A stretch of 55,026 nucleotides of DNA from DAOTEJ01 sp035454085 (GCA_035454085.1 DAOTEJ010000007.1:1-55026), one strand, 5' to 3'; shown: positions 24,669-33,022, counted from the first letter of the stretch. Numbers and translations: made by a program. Notes: generated by a model not told the origin, from the letters alone.

Positions 24669-25336
24669 TGGGTGGCGAGGTCGCCGGCATCGCTCACTTC
24701 TGGGCGCAGGCCGACGGGGTGATCCGCGCCACGGCCTGGGCGCTGCTCGCGATGTCGCTCATCTCGTGGTTCGTGATCCTCTGGAAGGGCTGGCAGTGGT
24801 GGCGCGCGCGCCGCACGGCACGGGCGCTCGAGACCTTCTGGGCCGCGCCCGCACTCGAGGCGGGCACGGCGCTGCTGCGCGAGGCCGACCCCGAGGCGCT
24901 GTTCACGCCGGTGGCACGGGCCGCGTTGCAGGCCTCGGCCCCGGCCGCACGCGGCAGCCTGGCCAGCGAACTGGCGCCCGCCGAGGCGGTGGAACGCGCC
25001 CTGCGCCTGGCGGTCGAGGGCTCGGTGCGCCGGCTCGACGCCGGACTCACCTGGCTCGCCTCGATCGGCAGCACCGCGCCCTTCGTCGGACTGTTCGGCA
25101 CGGTCTGGGGCATCTACCACGCGCTGATCGAGATCGCCGCGAGCGGGCAGATCTCGATCGCCCGGGTCGCCGCGCCGGTGGGCGAGGCCCTGATCATGAC
25201 CGCCGCGGGCCTGGCGGTGGCGATTCCCGCGGTACTCGCCTACAACGCCTTCCTGCGCGTGCAGCGCACGCTCGCCGCCGAGATCGACGGCTTCGCGCGC
25301 GACCTGCACGCCTGGCTCACCCGCGAGGGCGCATGA
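24668..25336 (+). CDS. exbB: MotA/TolQ/ExbB proton-channel protein
   Basis: 222 residues. Three TM segments: about 20-40, 122-145 (LTWLASIGSTAPFVGLFGTVWGIYHAL) and 165-190 (GEALIMTAAGLAVAIPAVLAYN). The last two hold the TolQ/ExbB family signature. With the ExbD-like protein downstream it should form a proton-driven stator for TonB (or Tol) energy transfer across the envelope. It overlaps dapB by 1 base and exbD by 4 bp. No tonB gene is adjacent. TolQ is the alternative name, but the BtuF neighbour favours a TonB role. Confidence 0.88.
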   Translation: MGGEVAGIAHFWAQADGVIRATAWALLAMSLISWFVILWKGWQWWRARRTARALETFWAAPALEAGTALLREADPEALFTPVARAALQASAPAARGSLASELAPAEAVERALRLAVEGSVRRLDAGLTWLASIGSTAPFVGLFGTVWGIYHALIEIAASGQISIARVAAPVGEALIMTAAGLAVAIPAVLAYNAFLRVQRTLAAEIDGFARDLHAWLTREGA

Positions 25337-25764
25337 AGGCGCGCGCGCGGCCGAGCTTCCTGCCGCACACGCCAGAGGCCCGCGTCTCGGAGATCAACGT
25401 CACGCCGCTGGTGGACGTGATGCTGGTGCTGCTGGTGATCTTCATCATCACCGCGCCGCTGCTGGCGCACTCGCTCAAGCTCGAACTGCCCGAGGTGGCC
25501 GCGCCCGCGGCCGAGACCCCGCCGCAGACCCTGCAACTCGCGATCGACGCCGAGGGCCGCTACTACTGGGACGGCCAACCGGTGGCCGAGGCCGATCTGC
25601 TCGCCCGCCTGGCAGAAGCCTCGAAGCTGCCCGTGAAGCCCGAGATCCAGCTGCGCGCCGACAAGGCCACGCGCTACGAGCGCATCGCGATCGTGATGTC
25701 GGCCGCCCAGGAAGCCGGCCTCACGCGCCTGGGCTTCGTCACCGAGCCCTTGCCCAAACCATGA
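25333..25764 (+). CDS. exbD: ExbD/TolR biopolymer transport protein
   Basis: 143 residues. One N-terminal TM with the essential protonatable Asp (PLVDVMLVLLVIF, Asp28). The periplasmic part has the ExbD/TolR fold (QLAIDAEGRYYWDGQPV, IQLRADKATRYERIAIVM). It partners the ExbB-like protein. Starts and stops overlap on both sides (ATGA), so exbB, exbD and btuF are translationally coupled. Confidence 0.9.
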   Translation: MKARARPSFLPHTPEARVSEINVTPLVDVMLVLLVIFIITAPLLAHSLKLELPEVAAPAAETPPQTLQLAIDAEGRYYWDGQPVAEADLLARLAEASKLPVKPEIQLRADKATRYERIAIVMSAAQEAGLTRLGFVTEPLPKP

Positions 25765-26672
25765 GCGCGGTCGCACCGCGCCGCCCGAGCGCCACGGCGC
25801 GGGCGCTGGCGGCCGTAGCACTCCTGGCAGCCGTCGCCGGCATCGCGCGGGCGCAGGCGGTGAGTGCGATCGACGACGCCGGCCGCCGGGTGAACCTTGC
25901 CGCACCCGCTCAGCGCGTGGCTGCGCTCGCCCCCAACCTGGTGGAGCAGCTCTACGCCATTGGCGCCGGCCAGCGCATCGTGGCCACGAGCGAGCACGCC
26001 GACCACCCCGAGGCCGCGCGCCGCGTGCCCCGCGTGGCGGTGGCCGGGTCGATCGACCTCGAGCGCCTGGTGGCGGCCAAGCCCGATCTGGTCGTGGTGT
26101 GGGGCGGCGGCACCTCGCAGGCACAGCAGGCCGCGCTCGCGCGCCTGGGCTTGCCCGTGTACGTCGCCGAAGCCGCCACGCTCGACGCGGTTGCAAGTTC
26201 GATGGAACGGCTGGGCGTGCTCACCGCCGCGCCCGACGCCGCAGCCGCCGCCGCGCGCTACCGCGCCGACCTGGCAACCCTGCGCCAGCGCCATGCCGGC
26301 ACGGCGCCGGTGCGCGTGTTCTACCAGGCCTGGCCCGCGCCACTGATCACCCTGGGCGGCCGGCACGTGATCAGCGAGGCCATCGCCCTGTGCGGCGGTC
26401 GCAATGTGTTCGCCGCGCTCGAGCCGCTCGCGCCGACGGTCAGCCCCGAGGCCGTGCTCGCCGCCGACCCGCAACTCATCGTCGCCGCCGAGCCCCACGC
26501 CCGGCCCACGGGCGCGCTCGATGCCTGGCGGCGCTACCCGCAGATCGCCGCGGTGCGCAGCGGCGCGCTGGTCACCCTCGACGCCGACCGACTCACCCGC
26601 GCCGGGCCGCGCCTGCCCGAGGAAGTGGGCCGCCTGTGCACCGCGATCGCCGCCGCGCGGCCTGTACCCTAG
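25761..26672 (+). CDS. btuF: Cobalamin ABC transporter periplasmic binding protein (BtuF-like)
   Basis: 303 residues. Signal peptide ends in GIARAQA (about 31). Class III binding-protein fold: SAIDDAGRRVNLAAPAQRVAALAPNLVEQLYAIGAG (pattern at about 33-68), then RRVPRVAVAGSIDLERLVAAKPDLVVVW and VISEAIALCGGRNVFA. These features match BtuF and related corrinoid/heme binders. The facing btuBCD operon lacks its own binding protein, so this is the likely partner of BtuCD. It overlaps exbD by 4 bp. A heme or siderophore ligand cannot be excluded. Confidence 0.82.
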   Translation: MSAVAPRRPSATARALAAVALLAAVAGIARAQAVSAIDDAGRRVNLAAPAQRVAALAPNLVEQLYAIGAGQRIVATSEHADHPEAARRVPRVAVAGSIDLERLVAAKPDLVVVWGGGTSQAQQAALARLGLPVYVAEAATLDAVASSMERLGVLTAAPDAAAAAARYRADLATLRQRHAGTAPVRVFYQAWPAPLITLGGRHVISEAIALCGGRNVFAALEPLAPTVSPEAVLAADPQLIVAAEPHARPTGALDAWRRYPQIAAVRSGALVTLDADRLTRAGPRLPEEVGRLCTAIAAARPVP

Positions 26673-26694
26673 CGCCACTTCGCCGAGGTTCCGC

Positions 26695-27159
26695 ATGGAC
26701 TACGACAGCATCGCGCACGTCATCCAGTTGGCCGTCGCCCCGGTGTTCCTGCTCACCGGCATCGGCACCTTTCTCAACGTGCTCTCTTCGCGCCTGGCCC
26801 GAGTGGTGGACCGTGCCCGCGGGCTCGAGACCGTGCTACCCAGCGCGAAAGGCCCCCGCCGGCAGCGGCTCGAGGCCAGCCTGGCCGACCTGGCGCACCG
26901 CGCGCGCATCATCAACGTGGCGCTCAGCCTGTGCGTGGGCTCGGCGCTGCTGGTGTGCGGGGTGATCGTGGCCATTTTCACCAGCGCCTTCTGGCACACC
27001 GTGCCGGCCGGCTGGATTCCCCTGCTCTTCACCGCGGCGCTGCTGGCCCTGATCGTCGCGCTGTTGCTCTTCCTGCGCGAAGTGCACGTGGCCACGCGCG
27101 CACTGCGCTTCGGCGTGATCGATTCCGAGCAGGAGAGCGCTCCCAAGGACCAGCGCTAG
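26695..27159 (+). CDS. DUF2721-family membrane protein
   Basis: 154 residues. N-terminal HVIQLAVAPVFLLTGIGTFLNVLSSRLARVVDRAR is the DUF2721 signature. Two further TM segments lie near 80-100 and 106-127. The middle is cytosolic and Arg-rich. Family function is unknown. It follows btuF by 22 bp and may be read with the dapB-exbBD-btuF transcript. Its stop TAG forms a CTAG palindrome shared with the stop of the convergent gene. Confidence 0.85.
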   Translation: MDYDSIAHVIQLAVAPVFLLTGIGTFLNVLSSRLARVVDRARGLETVLPSAKGPRRQRLEASLADLAHRARIINVALSLCVGSALLVCGVIVAIFTSAFWHTVPAGWIPLLFTAALLALIVALLLFLREVHVATRALRFGVIDSEQESAPKDQR

Positions 27160-28130
27160 CCCGGCCAGCCCTTGGGCTTTACGTCAGCCAGGCCCCGCAG
27201 CTTGCCGCTCTTCAGGACCTCGAGGTACTGCGCCTTCAAATCCATGTATTGCACTTTCAGGGCTTCGCAATGCTGCGTCTCCGTGCCCGGAGGGCAAGCC
27301 ACCACTAAGGATCGCTCTGTTTCGCTGCACGCACTCAATCCGATGCACAGCTGCAGCGCGTCAAGCTCACTGCCCCAGACCGGCTGGCCGCTATAGGCCT
27401 CCCAGGCCATCAAGAGCGCAAACCATGCCTCGGCCACCTGATCGCGCTGAGCGTCGGAGAGTTTGAAGTCGTACAAGTAGCGCCGCGCGGCGGCCAAGCC
27501 CTCACGTGCCAACACCGGATCACGCGAGCGCAAGAGGGGAAAGAGTGCGCTGAAGAACTCTTCATCCGACGCCTTGCCTTGCTCTGCCAGCGCGTTGATT
27601 CGCCAGAACCGGCCCAACTCGCTATCGCTCGCCCTGATGCGAGCGTCCGTGTCGCGGATCAGGTGGAAGGCCCAGGCCATCGTGTTGCCGCGGAACCCCA
27701 GGCACCGATGCTGGAGCTCCTCGATCGCGTGCACCCGCTTGGCATGTAGTGCGAGCTTGGCTGATCGCTCAGGATCGCTGGCCGGGTCGGCGCGCAAGGC
27801 CTCGAGTTCGCGGTCGAGTTGGGCGCGGCGCATTGGGTCGAGAGCGGCGGTGCACTGGTCTCCGAGGTCCCGCGCTACCAGCCAGCCCACTGCGCTGTTC
27901 TGGGCCATGGCACGCTCGAATTCGAGCTTCAGGTCCTGGCCGTTTTGCGCCGCGACGCTGGACCATGCAGGAGGTGAGCCGGCAGGGGCCTGCCCGGTCT
28001 GCAAGGCGGGCGGCGGAAACGCGCGCTCGGTCTGCAGCTGCGGACGATGCTCCGGTTCGCGATGCCACCAGGCGAGCGCCGCCAGTAGCGCCACGGTCAG
28101 CGCAAGGGCCAGAACCAGAAGTCGTTTCAT
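27156..28130 (-). CDS. Exported Cys-containing protein of unknown function
   Basis: 324 residues. N-terminal signal anchor (MKRLLVLALALTVALLAALAWW). Then a Pro/Ala/Gln linker (about 30-60) and a mainly alpha-helical, charged domain (about 65-320). At least six Cys (DQCTAA, HRCLGF, LCIGLSACSE, VACPPG, QHCEAL) suggest disulfides in the periplasm. Helical pairs such as RIRASDSELGRFWRINALAEQG and SDEEFFSALFPLLRSRDPVLAREGL look repeat-like. Base composition is visibly lower in GC than its neighbours, consistent with recent transfer. No family recognised. It is downstream of the ParA gene on the same strand, 142 bp away. It shares a CTAG stop with the DUF2721 gene. Confidence 0.75.
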   Translation of the reverse strand: MKRLLVLALALTVALLAALAWWHREPEHRPQLQTERAFPPPALQTGQAPAGSPPAWSSVAAQNGQDLKLEFERAMAQNSAVGWLVARDLGDQCTAALDPMRRAQLDRELEALRADPASDPERSAKLALHAKRVHAIEELQHRCLGFRGNTMAWAFHLIRDTDARIRASDSELGRFWRINALAEQGKASDEEFFSALFPLLRSRDPVLAREGLAAARRYLYDFKLSDAQRDQVAEAWFALLMAWEAYSGQPVWGSELDALQLCIGLSACSETERSLVVACPPGTETQHCEALKVQYMDLKAQYLEVLKSGKLRGLADVKPKGWPG

Positions 28131-28272
28131 TTCGAGGCCGGCGCAAGGCTCGAGGACGGTCCAAGCCTACCCTCTAGGCGCTCGACGACCACTTCGAAGC
28201 CGGGAGTGTGCACCTTGCCGATCTGCCCCTTGCCTTGGCCGTCGCGTTGTGCCAAGTCGCGCCGGCGGTAGC

Positions 28273-28896
28273 CTAGCCTCGTTCGACCCACTCGAGCAGC
28301 GGCTGCCACTGCTCGCGGTCGCGCTCGGTGCGCGAGGGCGCCACGTCCCACAGCGTGAGGCCGTGCGCGGCGAGCTGCACGTAGTTCTGCGTGTCGCGCA
28401 GGTGACCCAGCACCGGCAGTCCCAGGCCCTCCACGAAGCGCTCCAACTGCTCGGCGGCGCGCGTGCGCGCATCGACCCGCACGCCCAGCACGCCCACCGC
28501 GCCCTCGGGCTTCATCAGGCCCTTGTCGCGCAGCTTGGCGAGGAAGTCCTGGGTGGCGTAGATGTCGAAGATCGAGGGCTGCAGGGGCACGATCACCCGG
28601 TCGGCGGCGCGCAGCGCGTCCTTGAGCAGATGGCCGTGCACGCCCGCGGGGGCGTCGAGCACCATGTGGGTCACGCCCTTGGGCGGGCGCGCCACGCCCA
28701 TGCCGTCGTAGGTCCAGGACTCGATGGCCGGCATCGCCGCCGGGCGGATCGCCAGCCAAGCCAGCGCCGACTGCTGGCGGTCGAGGTCGCCCAGCAGGGT
28801 GCGGTGCCCCTGGCGGGCGAACCAGCCCGCGAGATTGGTGGCCACGGTGCTCTTGCCGACACCGCCCTTGGGATTCGCGACGAGGATCACAGGCAT
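28273..28896 (-). CDS. ParA/MinD-family ATPase (orphan)
   Basis: 207 residues. Deviant Walker A KGGVGKST (about 9-16) with the signature Lys, switch region GDLDRQQSALAW, Walker B-like HMVLDAPAG, and IVPLQPSIFDIYA. This is the short ParA form without a DNA-binding N-terminus, as used for positioning protein cargoes or plasmids. No ParB or cargo gene is adjacent, and older annotation may call it cobyrinic acid diamide synthase because of the shared fold. It starts 35 bp after btuD. TAGACT lies 9 nt before the ATG, so it may have its own promoter. Confidence 0.85.
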   Translation of the reverse strand: MPVILVANPKGGVGKSTVATNLAGWFARQGHRTLLGDLDRQQSALAWLAIRPAAMPAIESWTYDGMGVARPPKGVTHMVLDAPAGVHGHLLKDALRAADRVIVPLQPSIFDIYATQDFLAKLRDKGLMKPEGAVGVLGVRVDARTRAAEQLERFVEGLGLPVLGHLRDTQNYVQLAAHGLTLWDVAPSRTERDREQWQPLLEWVERG

Positions 28897-28905
28897 GGTG
28901 GGCGC

Positions 28906-28911
28906 AGTCTA
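28906..28911 (-). promoter_or_regulatory. Candidate -10 element of the parA-like gene
   Basis: TAGACT on the minus strand ends 9 nt before ATG 28896, in the 35-bp gap after btuD. It is a 4-of-6 match to the -10 consensus. Confidence 0.25.
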
Positions 28912-28931
28912 GGGGCGCGCGGCGCGGCCTG

Positions 28932-29747
28932 TCACGCGCCGTGGCGGCCAGCGTCGGGCCAGCGGGCCACAAATACGCGCTCGCCGTTGGTGCCGAGCTC
29001 CCGCACCTCGGTGCCGAACAGCTCCGACAGGCGCGCCGCGGTGAGCACCTCGGCCGCAGGGCCAGCCGCCCAGGCGCCGCGGCCGTCGAGCAGCACGGCG
29101 TGGGTGGCGAAGTGCGCGGCGCAATTGAGGTCGTGCATGCTGGCCAGCAGGGCGTGGTCGGCCAACTCGCCCAGGCGCTGCAGCACCAGGCTCTGGTGGC
29201 GCGGGTCCTGGTGCGCGGTGGGTTCGTCGAGCAGCACGCAGGGCGTGCCCTGGGCGAGCGCGGTGGCGATGGCCACCCGCTGGCGCTCGCCGCGCGAGAG
29301 GCTGCGCACGTCGCGCGCAGCGAGCTCGGCACAGTCGAGCCGCGCCAGCCAGTCTTCGGCCAGGGCAAGGCCCGCGGCGTCGATGCCCGGCAGGAAGCGC
29401 GCGGTGAGCACGGTGTCGATCACGCTGCTGGCGAAGGCGTCGAGCCAGCGGTCGGTCACCAGGGCGCGGTGGCGCGCCGCCTGCTGCACGCTCAGCCGCG
29501 CCAGCGGCACGCCGGCGAGTTCCACCGTGCCGGCCTCGGGCTCGCGCAGGCCGCACAGGGTGGCAATCAGGGTGGACTTGCCCGCGCCGTTGGGGCCGAG
29601 CAGCGCCCAGCGCTCGCCGGCATGTGCCGCGAAGCTCAGGCCGCTCACCAGGGTGCGGCTGCCAGCGCGCAGCACCAGGTCGCGGCAGGCGAGCAGCGGC
29701 CCCGCCTGCCCGGTCGCTCGCGATGCGGTACGAGGCGCGGCGCTCAT
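28932..29747 (-). CDS. btuD: Cobalamin ABC transporter ATP-binding protein
   Basis: 271 residues from ATG 29747. Walker A GPNGAGKS (about 50-57), Q-loop and AARHRALV region, ABC signature LSRGERQR (about 150), Walker B CVLLDEPTAHQD (about 170) and switch His in SMHDLN. It powers vitamin B12 import with BtuC. Start overlaps the btuC stop by 4 bp (ATGA). An upstream open frame of over 300 codons is a shadow of btuC. FepC/HmuV-type specificity is excluded mainly by the riboswitch context. Confidence 0.9.
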   Translation of the reverse strand: MSAAPRTASRATGQAGPLLACRDLVLRAGSRTLVSGLSFAAHAGERWALLGPNGAGKSTLIATLCGLREPEAGTVELAGVPLARLSVQQAARHRALVTDRWLDAFASSVIDTVLTARFLPGIDAAGLALAEDWLARLDCAELAARDVRSLSRGERQRVAIATALAQGTPCVLLDEPTAHQDPRHQSLVLQRLGELADHALLASMHDLNCAAHFATHAVLLDGRGAWAAGPAAEVLTAARLSELFGTEVRELGTNGERVFVARWPDAGRHGA

Positions 29748-30760
29748 CGGCGGGTCAACAGCCACAGGAAGAGCGGCGCGCCGATCAGCGCGGTGACCAC
29801 GCCCACCGGCAGTTGCAGCGGCGCCACCGCGGTGCGCGCCAGCGTGTCGGCCAGCACCACCAGGGTGCCGCCGGCCAGCACGGAGGCGGGCAGCAGGGCG
29901 CGCTGGGCGTTGCCCATCAGGAAGCGCATCAGATGCGGCGCCACGAAGCCCACGAAGCCCACGGCCCCGGCCAGCGTCACGGCCACGCCGGTGGCGCAGG
30001 CCGCCAGCGCGACCAGCAGGCGGCGCTCGCGCGCCACCGCCACGCCCTGGGTGTGGGCCTGGGCGTCGCCGCGCAGCATGAGGTCGAGCGCCCCGGCACG
30101 CGAGCGCGCCACGGCCAGCAGCACGGCCAGCGCGGCGAGCGCCACACCCGCCGCCGGCAGGCTGGCCGCGCCGCCCAGGTCGCCCAGCAGCCAGAACAGC
30201 ATGGGTCGCACCTGAGCCTCGGGCGCGGCCGACAGCAGCAGGGCCAGCAGCGCGGCCGAGAGCGAAGCGATCATCACCCCGGTGAGCAGCACACCCGCGG
30301 CGGCCTGCTCGCCGTGCCAGTCCTGGCGAGCGAACAGCGCGCGGTGCGCCAGCGCGAAGAGCAGCGCCAAGGCGGCCGCCGCCCCCGCCGCCGCCGCGCC
30401 CTGCACGGCCAGCAGGGGCCAGCCAGCCAGCAGCGCGAGCAAGGCAGCCAGCGCCGCGCCGCCCGAGATGCCCAGCACGTAGGGATCGGCGAGCGGATTG
30501 CGCAGCAGGCCCTGGAGCAGCGCGCCGGCCAGCGCGAGCAGTCCGCCCACCGCGAAACCGGTGAGCGCGCGCGGCAGGCGCAACTGCCACACCACGGTCT
30601 CGGCCACCCCGCCGCCGCGCCCGAAGAGCGCGCCCAGCCACTCGGCAGGCGCCAGCGCCACGGAACCCGCGCCCAGCGCCGCCAGCAACGCAGCGCACGC
30701 CAGCACCGCCAGCAGGGCCAGGGCCTGCGGCGCGGCGAGCGGAGCGCGGGCGGCACGCAT
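29744..30760 (-). CDS. btuC: Cobalamin ABC transporter permease (FecCD family)
   Basis: 338 residues from ATG 30760. About ten TM helices. FecCD/BtuC signatures are present: VVWQLRLPRALTGFAVGGLLALAGA, QGLLRNPLADPYVLGISGGAAL (both partly quoted), LTGVMIA, GFVGFVAPHLMR and LPVGVVTALIGAPLFLWLL. Inner membrane. It overlaps both btuB (ATGA with btuB stop) and btuD, giving a tightly coupled btuB-btuC-btuD operon. Confidence 0.92.
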   Translation of the reverse strand: MRAARAPLAAPQALALLAVLACAALLAALGAGSVALAPAEWLGALFGRGGGVAETVVWQLRLPRALTGFAVGGLLALAGALLQGLLRNPLADPYVLGISGGAALAALLALLAGWPLLAVQGAAAAGAAAALALLFALAHRALFARQDWHGEQAAAGVLLTGVMIASLSAALLALLLSAAPEAQVRPMLFWLLGDLGGAASLPAAGVALAALAVLLAVARSRAGALDLMLRGDAQAHTQGVAVARERRLLVALAACATGVAVTLAGAVGFVGFVAPHLMRFLMGNAQRALLPASVLAGGTLVVLADTLARTAVAPLQLPVGVVTALIGAPLFLWLLTRR

Positions 30761-32679
30761 CAGGGCAGGCGCAGGACGAGGCCGGCCAGGAGCGTGCGCG
30801 GCTGCGGGTTGTAGCCGCTGATGGTCTGGTACTTCTCGTCGAAGAGGTTCTCGACGCGCGCGGTGAGCGCGAGCTGCGGCGTCAGTTGCACGCTGCCCAC
30901 CAGGCGCACCAGCACGTAGGGATCGAGCGAGACGCGCGCGAAGGTGTTGATGTCGGCGTCCCAGCGCGGGCCCACGTAGCTCAGCTCGCCGCCGGCGCGC
31001 CAGCGGCCCGCCTCGTAGATCGCCGAGCCGTTGATGCTCCAGGGCGCGCGGCGCGCAAGGCGCTCGTCGGTGTCGAGATTGATCGGCCGCACCCAGCTCG
31101 CGTTCGCGCCCAGCGCCCAGAGGCCGACCTGACCGGCGGCGGTCAGTTCCAGGCCCGTGCTGCGCGCCTCGGCGATGTTCTCGACCCGGAAGGTGGCGGG
31201 GTCGTAGGCGATCAGATCGCGACTCTTGGTGACGTAGGTCGCGGCGCGCACGCGCCAGGTCGCGCCTTGCCAGGCGAGGCTGGCCTCGGCGCTCTCGGAC
31301 TTTTCCGGCGCCAGATCGGGATTGCCGAAGCCGGGGAAGTACAGATCGTTGAAGCTCGGCGCGCGAAACGCGTTCGAGACCTGCAGCCCCGCGCGCCACT
31401 GCGGTGCGAAGCGCCAGGCCCAGGACGCGAGGCCCGTGGTGGCGCTGGCGGTGTCGGAGTAGCCGTCGTAGCGCACCGCGAACTGGAACTCGTGCTCGCC
31501 CAGGCCGCCTTGCGCGCCGGCCCAGGTGCTGGTCACGTCGCGCTCGAAGGCGGTGTAGGCGCCGGCAAAGGCGGGGTCGTAGCTCGTGGCACCGCCGCGC
31601 TGCTGCAGCCACTCGACGGCCAGAGTGCCGGTCCAGCCCGCGCCGAGTGCCACGTCGTTCTTCCACGTGGCCTGGCGGTTGCGCGCCGAGAAGTTGCCTG
31701 CGCTGAACGAGGCCACGCTGACCTGGTTCTCGCTGTCCTCGTTGAACTGGCCGAGGGCGAGTTCGCTGGTCCAGGGCCCCCACACCGGCACGCGCGCGCT
31801 TGCCTGCCACGACTGCTGCAGGCTGGTCTCGGTGTGCGTGGCGAGCGGGCCGTCGGAGGTGTCGTCGAAGTCGACCACGTTGCGGCTGCGCCAGTAGCTC
31901 GCCGCGAGCCGCGCGCCGTTGGCGAACAGGTGCGAGGCGTTGAACGCGGCCGAGTCGTTGCGGTTGCCGTCGAGGTCGGCGTTGACGCCGGCCACGAAGG
32001 GCCCGGTGCGCACCTGCGCGGGGTCGATCGCCGAGAACTGAGTGCTGCGCCGCGAAGCGGCAGTGAACGACACGCGGCTCGCCTCGTCGGCCCAGCCCGC
32101 GTTCACCGCGCCATTGAGCGTCTGGCCCTGGCCCCCCTCGACACTGGCCGTGGCCGAGGTGCCGGAGGGCGCGCGCGTGAAGATCTGCACCACGCCGCCG
32201 ATGGCCGACGAGCCGTAGAGCGCAGCGAGGTTGCCGCGCGAGATCTCGATGCGCTCTATGGTGTCGAGCGCCACGCCGCCCAGCACCGGGCCGCCGCTGA
32301 GCGCGCTGTTCATGCGTATGCCGTCGACCAGCACCAGCACCTGGCTCGAGTTGGCACCGCGCACGAAGATCGCGGCCTGGGCGCCGGGGCCGCCGGCCTG
32401 GGCAAACTCGATGCCGGCCTGGCGGCTGAGCAGTTGCACCAGTTCCTGCGCCTGGGTGCGCTCGATCTCGGCGCGGGTAATGACCGAGGTCGAGGGCAGC
32501 GCGTCCTCGAGCGGCTGCGCCAGGCGCGCCGGCGTGGTGACCTCGACCGCCGGCAGTCGCTGGGGCGCGCTGGCGGACTGGGCATGAGACAGCATGGGGG
32601 CGAGCGTCGCGAGGCCCGCGAGGCCAAGCGCGCGGGCATGCTGCGCGCACGGCGCGCGCAGCCTGAGAAGGCGATTCAT
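30760..32679 (-). CDS. btuB: TonB-dependent vitamin B12 receptor
   Basis: 639 residues from ATG 32679, with GGAG about 12 nt upstream. Signal peptide ends in MLSHAQS (about 34). The plug domain (about 50-170) has PSTSVITRAEIERTQAQ, GPGAQAAIFVRGANSSQVLVL and RIEISRGNLAALYGSSAIGGV. A 22-strand beta-barrel follows, ending in the C-terminal aromatic/hydrophobic LLAGLVLRLP. It imports corrinoids across the outer membrane using TonB-ExbBD. The length is close to E. coli BtuB. Expression is under the cobalamin riboswitch upstream. Confidence 0.93.
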   Translation of the reverse strand: MNRLLRLRAPCAQHARALGLAGLATLAPMLSHAQSASAPQRLPAVEVTTPARLAQPLEDALPSTSVITRAEIERTQAQELVQLLSRQAGIEFAQAGGPGAQAAIFVRGANSSQVLVLVDGIRMNSALSGGPVLGGVALDTIERIEISRGNLAALYGSSAIGGVVQIFTRAPSGTSATASVEGGQGQTLNGAVNAGWADEASRVSFTAASRRSTQFSAIDPAQVRTGPFVAGVNADLDGNRNDSAAFNASHLFANGARLAASYWRSRNVVDFDDTSDGPLATHTETSLQQSWQASARVPVWGPWTSELALGQFNEDSENQVSVASFSAGNFSARNRQATWKNDVALGAGWTGTLAVEWLQQRGGATSYDPAFAGAYTAFERDVTSTWAGAQGGLGEHEFQFAVRYDGYSDTASATTGLASWAWRFAPQWRAGLQVSNAFRAPSFNDLYFPGFGNPDLAPEKSESAEASLAWQGATWRVRAATYVTKSRDLIAYDPATFRVENIAEARSTGLELTAAGQVGLWALGANASWVRPINLDTDERLARRAPWSINGSAIYEAGRWRAGGELSYVGPRWDADINTFARVSLDPYVLVRLVGSVQLTPQLALTARVENLFDEKYQTISGYNPQPRTLLAGLVLRLP

Positions 32680-32700
32680 TGAAGTGACTCCGTCCTGGTG

Positions 32701-32717
32701 GCCGGCCCTCCGCCGGC
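32701..32717 (-). promoter_or_regulatory. GCCGGC hairpin in the btuB leader (possible expression platform)
   Basis: Two GCCGGC copies with a 5-nt purine-rich spacer form a 6-bp hairpin about 20 nt before the btuB start. It may take part in translation control by the riboswitch upstream. This is inference from position only. Confidence 0.3.
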
Positions 32718-32815
32718 ACTGTTCTTGTTCGAACCAAGCGCGGGAGATCGGGACGGACGGGCGCGGGCACAGACCCAGGTCCGCCCGCTCGCGCCCCGCG
32801 ACGGGTTCACCGGTT

Positions 32816-33009
32816 GTGCAAGGCCGGTCTCCGGGCTGCAGGCACGACCGCCCGACCTTCCCGCGGCGCCGGGCGGCGCCACAGTGGTCGTGGGGCGGTT
32901 GTCGCGCGCGAACGCGACACCTGCTTACCGTTGCGGGGGCAGCACAGGTTGGGGCCGAAGCCCTCCTGTTTCCCGTTTCACCGGACGGGTCGCGTCCGGC
33001 ACCTTGCAC
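32816..33009 (-). ncRNA. Cobalamin (AdoCbl) riboswitch of btuBCD
   Basis: On the minus strand P1 is a perfect 8-bp stem: GTGCAAGG (33009-33002) with CCTTGCAC (32823-32816). Inside are the conserved landmarks: GGTGCC at the 5' side, AACAGG, the CTGCCCCCGCAACGG-type core, GTAAGCAGG, CCACTGTG, GGGAAGG, and the B12 box CAGCCCGGAGACCGGCC at 32838-32822. With cobalamin bound it should lower btuB expression. The remaining 136 nt to the btuB ATG would hold the expression platform. Confidence 0.95.
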
Positions 33010-33016
33010 GGAGCGC

Positions 33017-33022
33017 ATTTTA
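33017..33022 (-). promoter_or_regulatory. -10 element of the btuB transcript
   Basis: TAAAAT on the minus strand lies 7 bp before P1 of the riboswitch, so transcription would start right at the aptamer. The -35 position is weak. Confidence 0.5.

Noticed and set aside
28131..28272. Possible extra 40-50 codon frame (tail reading GKGQIGKVHTPGFEVVVERLEGR) between the ParA gene and the exported unknown
   Set aside because: It looks somewhat protein-like, but there is no ATG or GTG start with a ribosome site, only a TTG. It could be remnant of a longer lost gene. Not enough support to call.
28273..28896. Cobyrinic acid a,c-diamide synthase (cobalamin synthesis) because of B12 neighbours
   Set aside because: The protein is a short ParA/MinD ATPase and lacks the C-terminal amidotransferase domain of CbiA/CobB.
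32680..32815. Rho-independent terminator as riboswitch expression platform
   Set aside because: Only short GC hairpins without a T-tract are seen before btuB, so translational control is more likely than termination.
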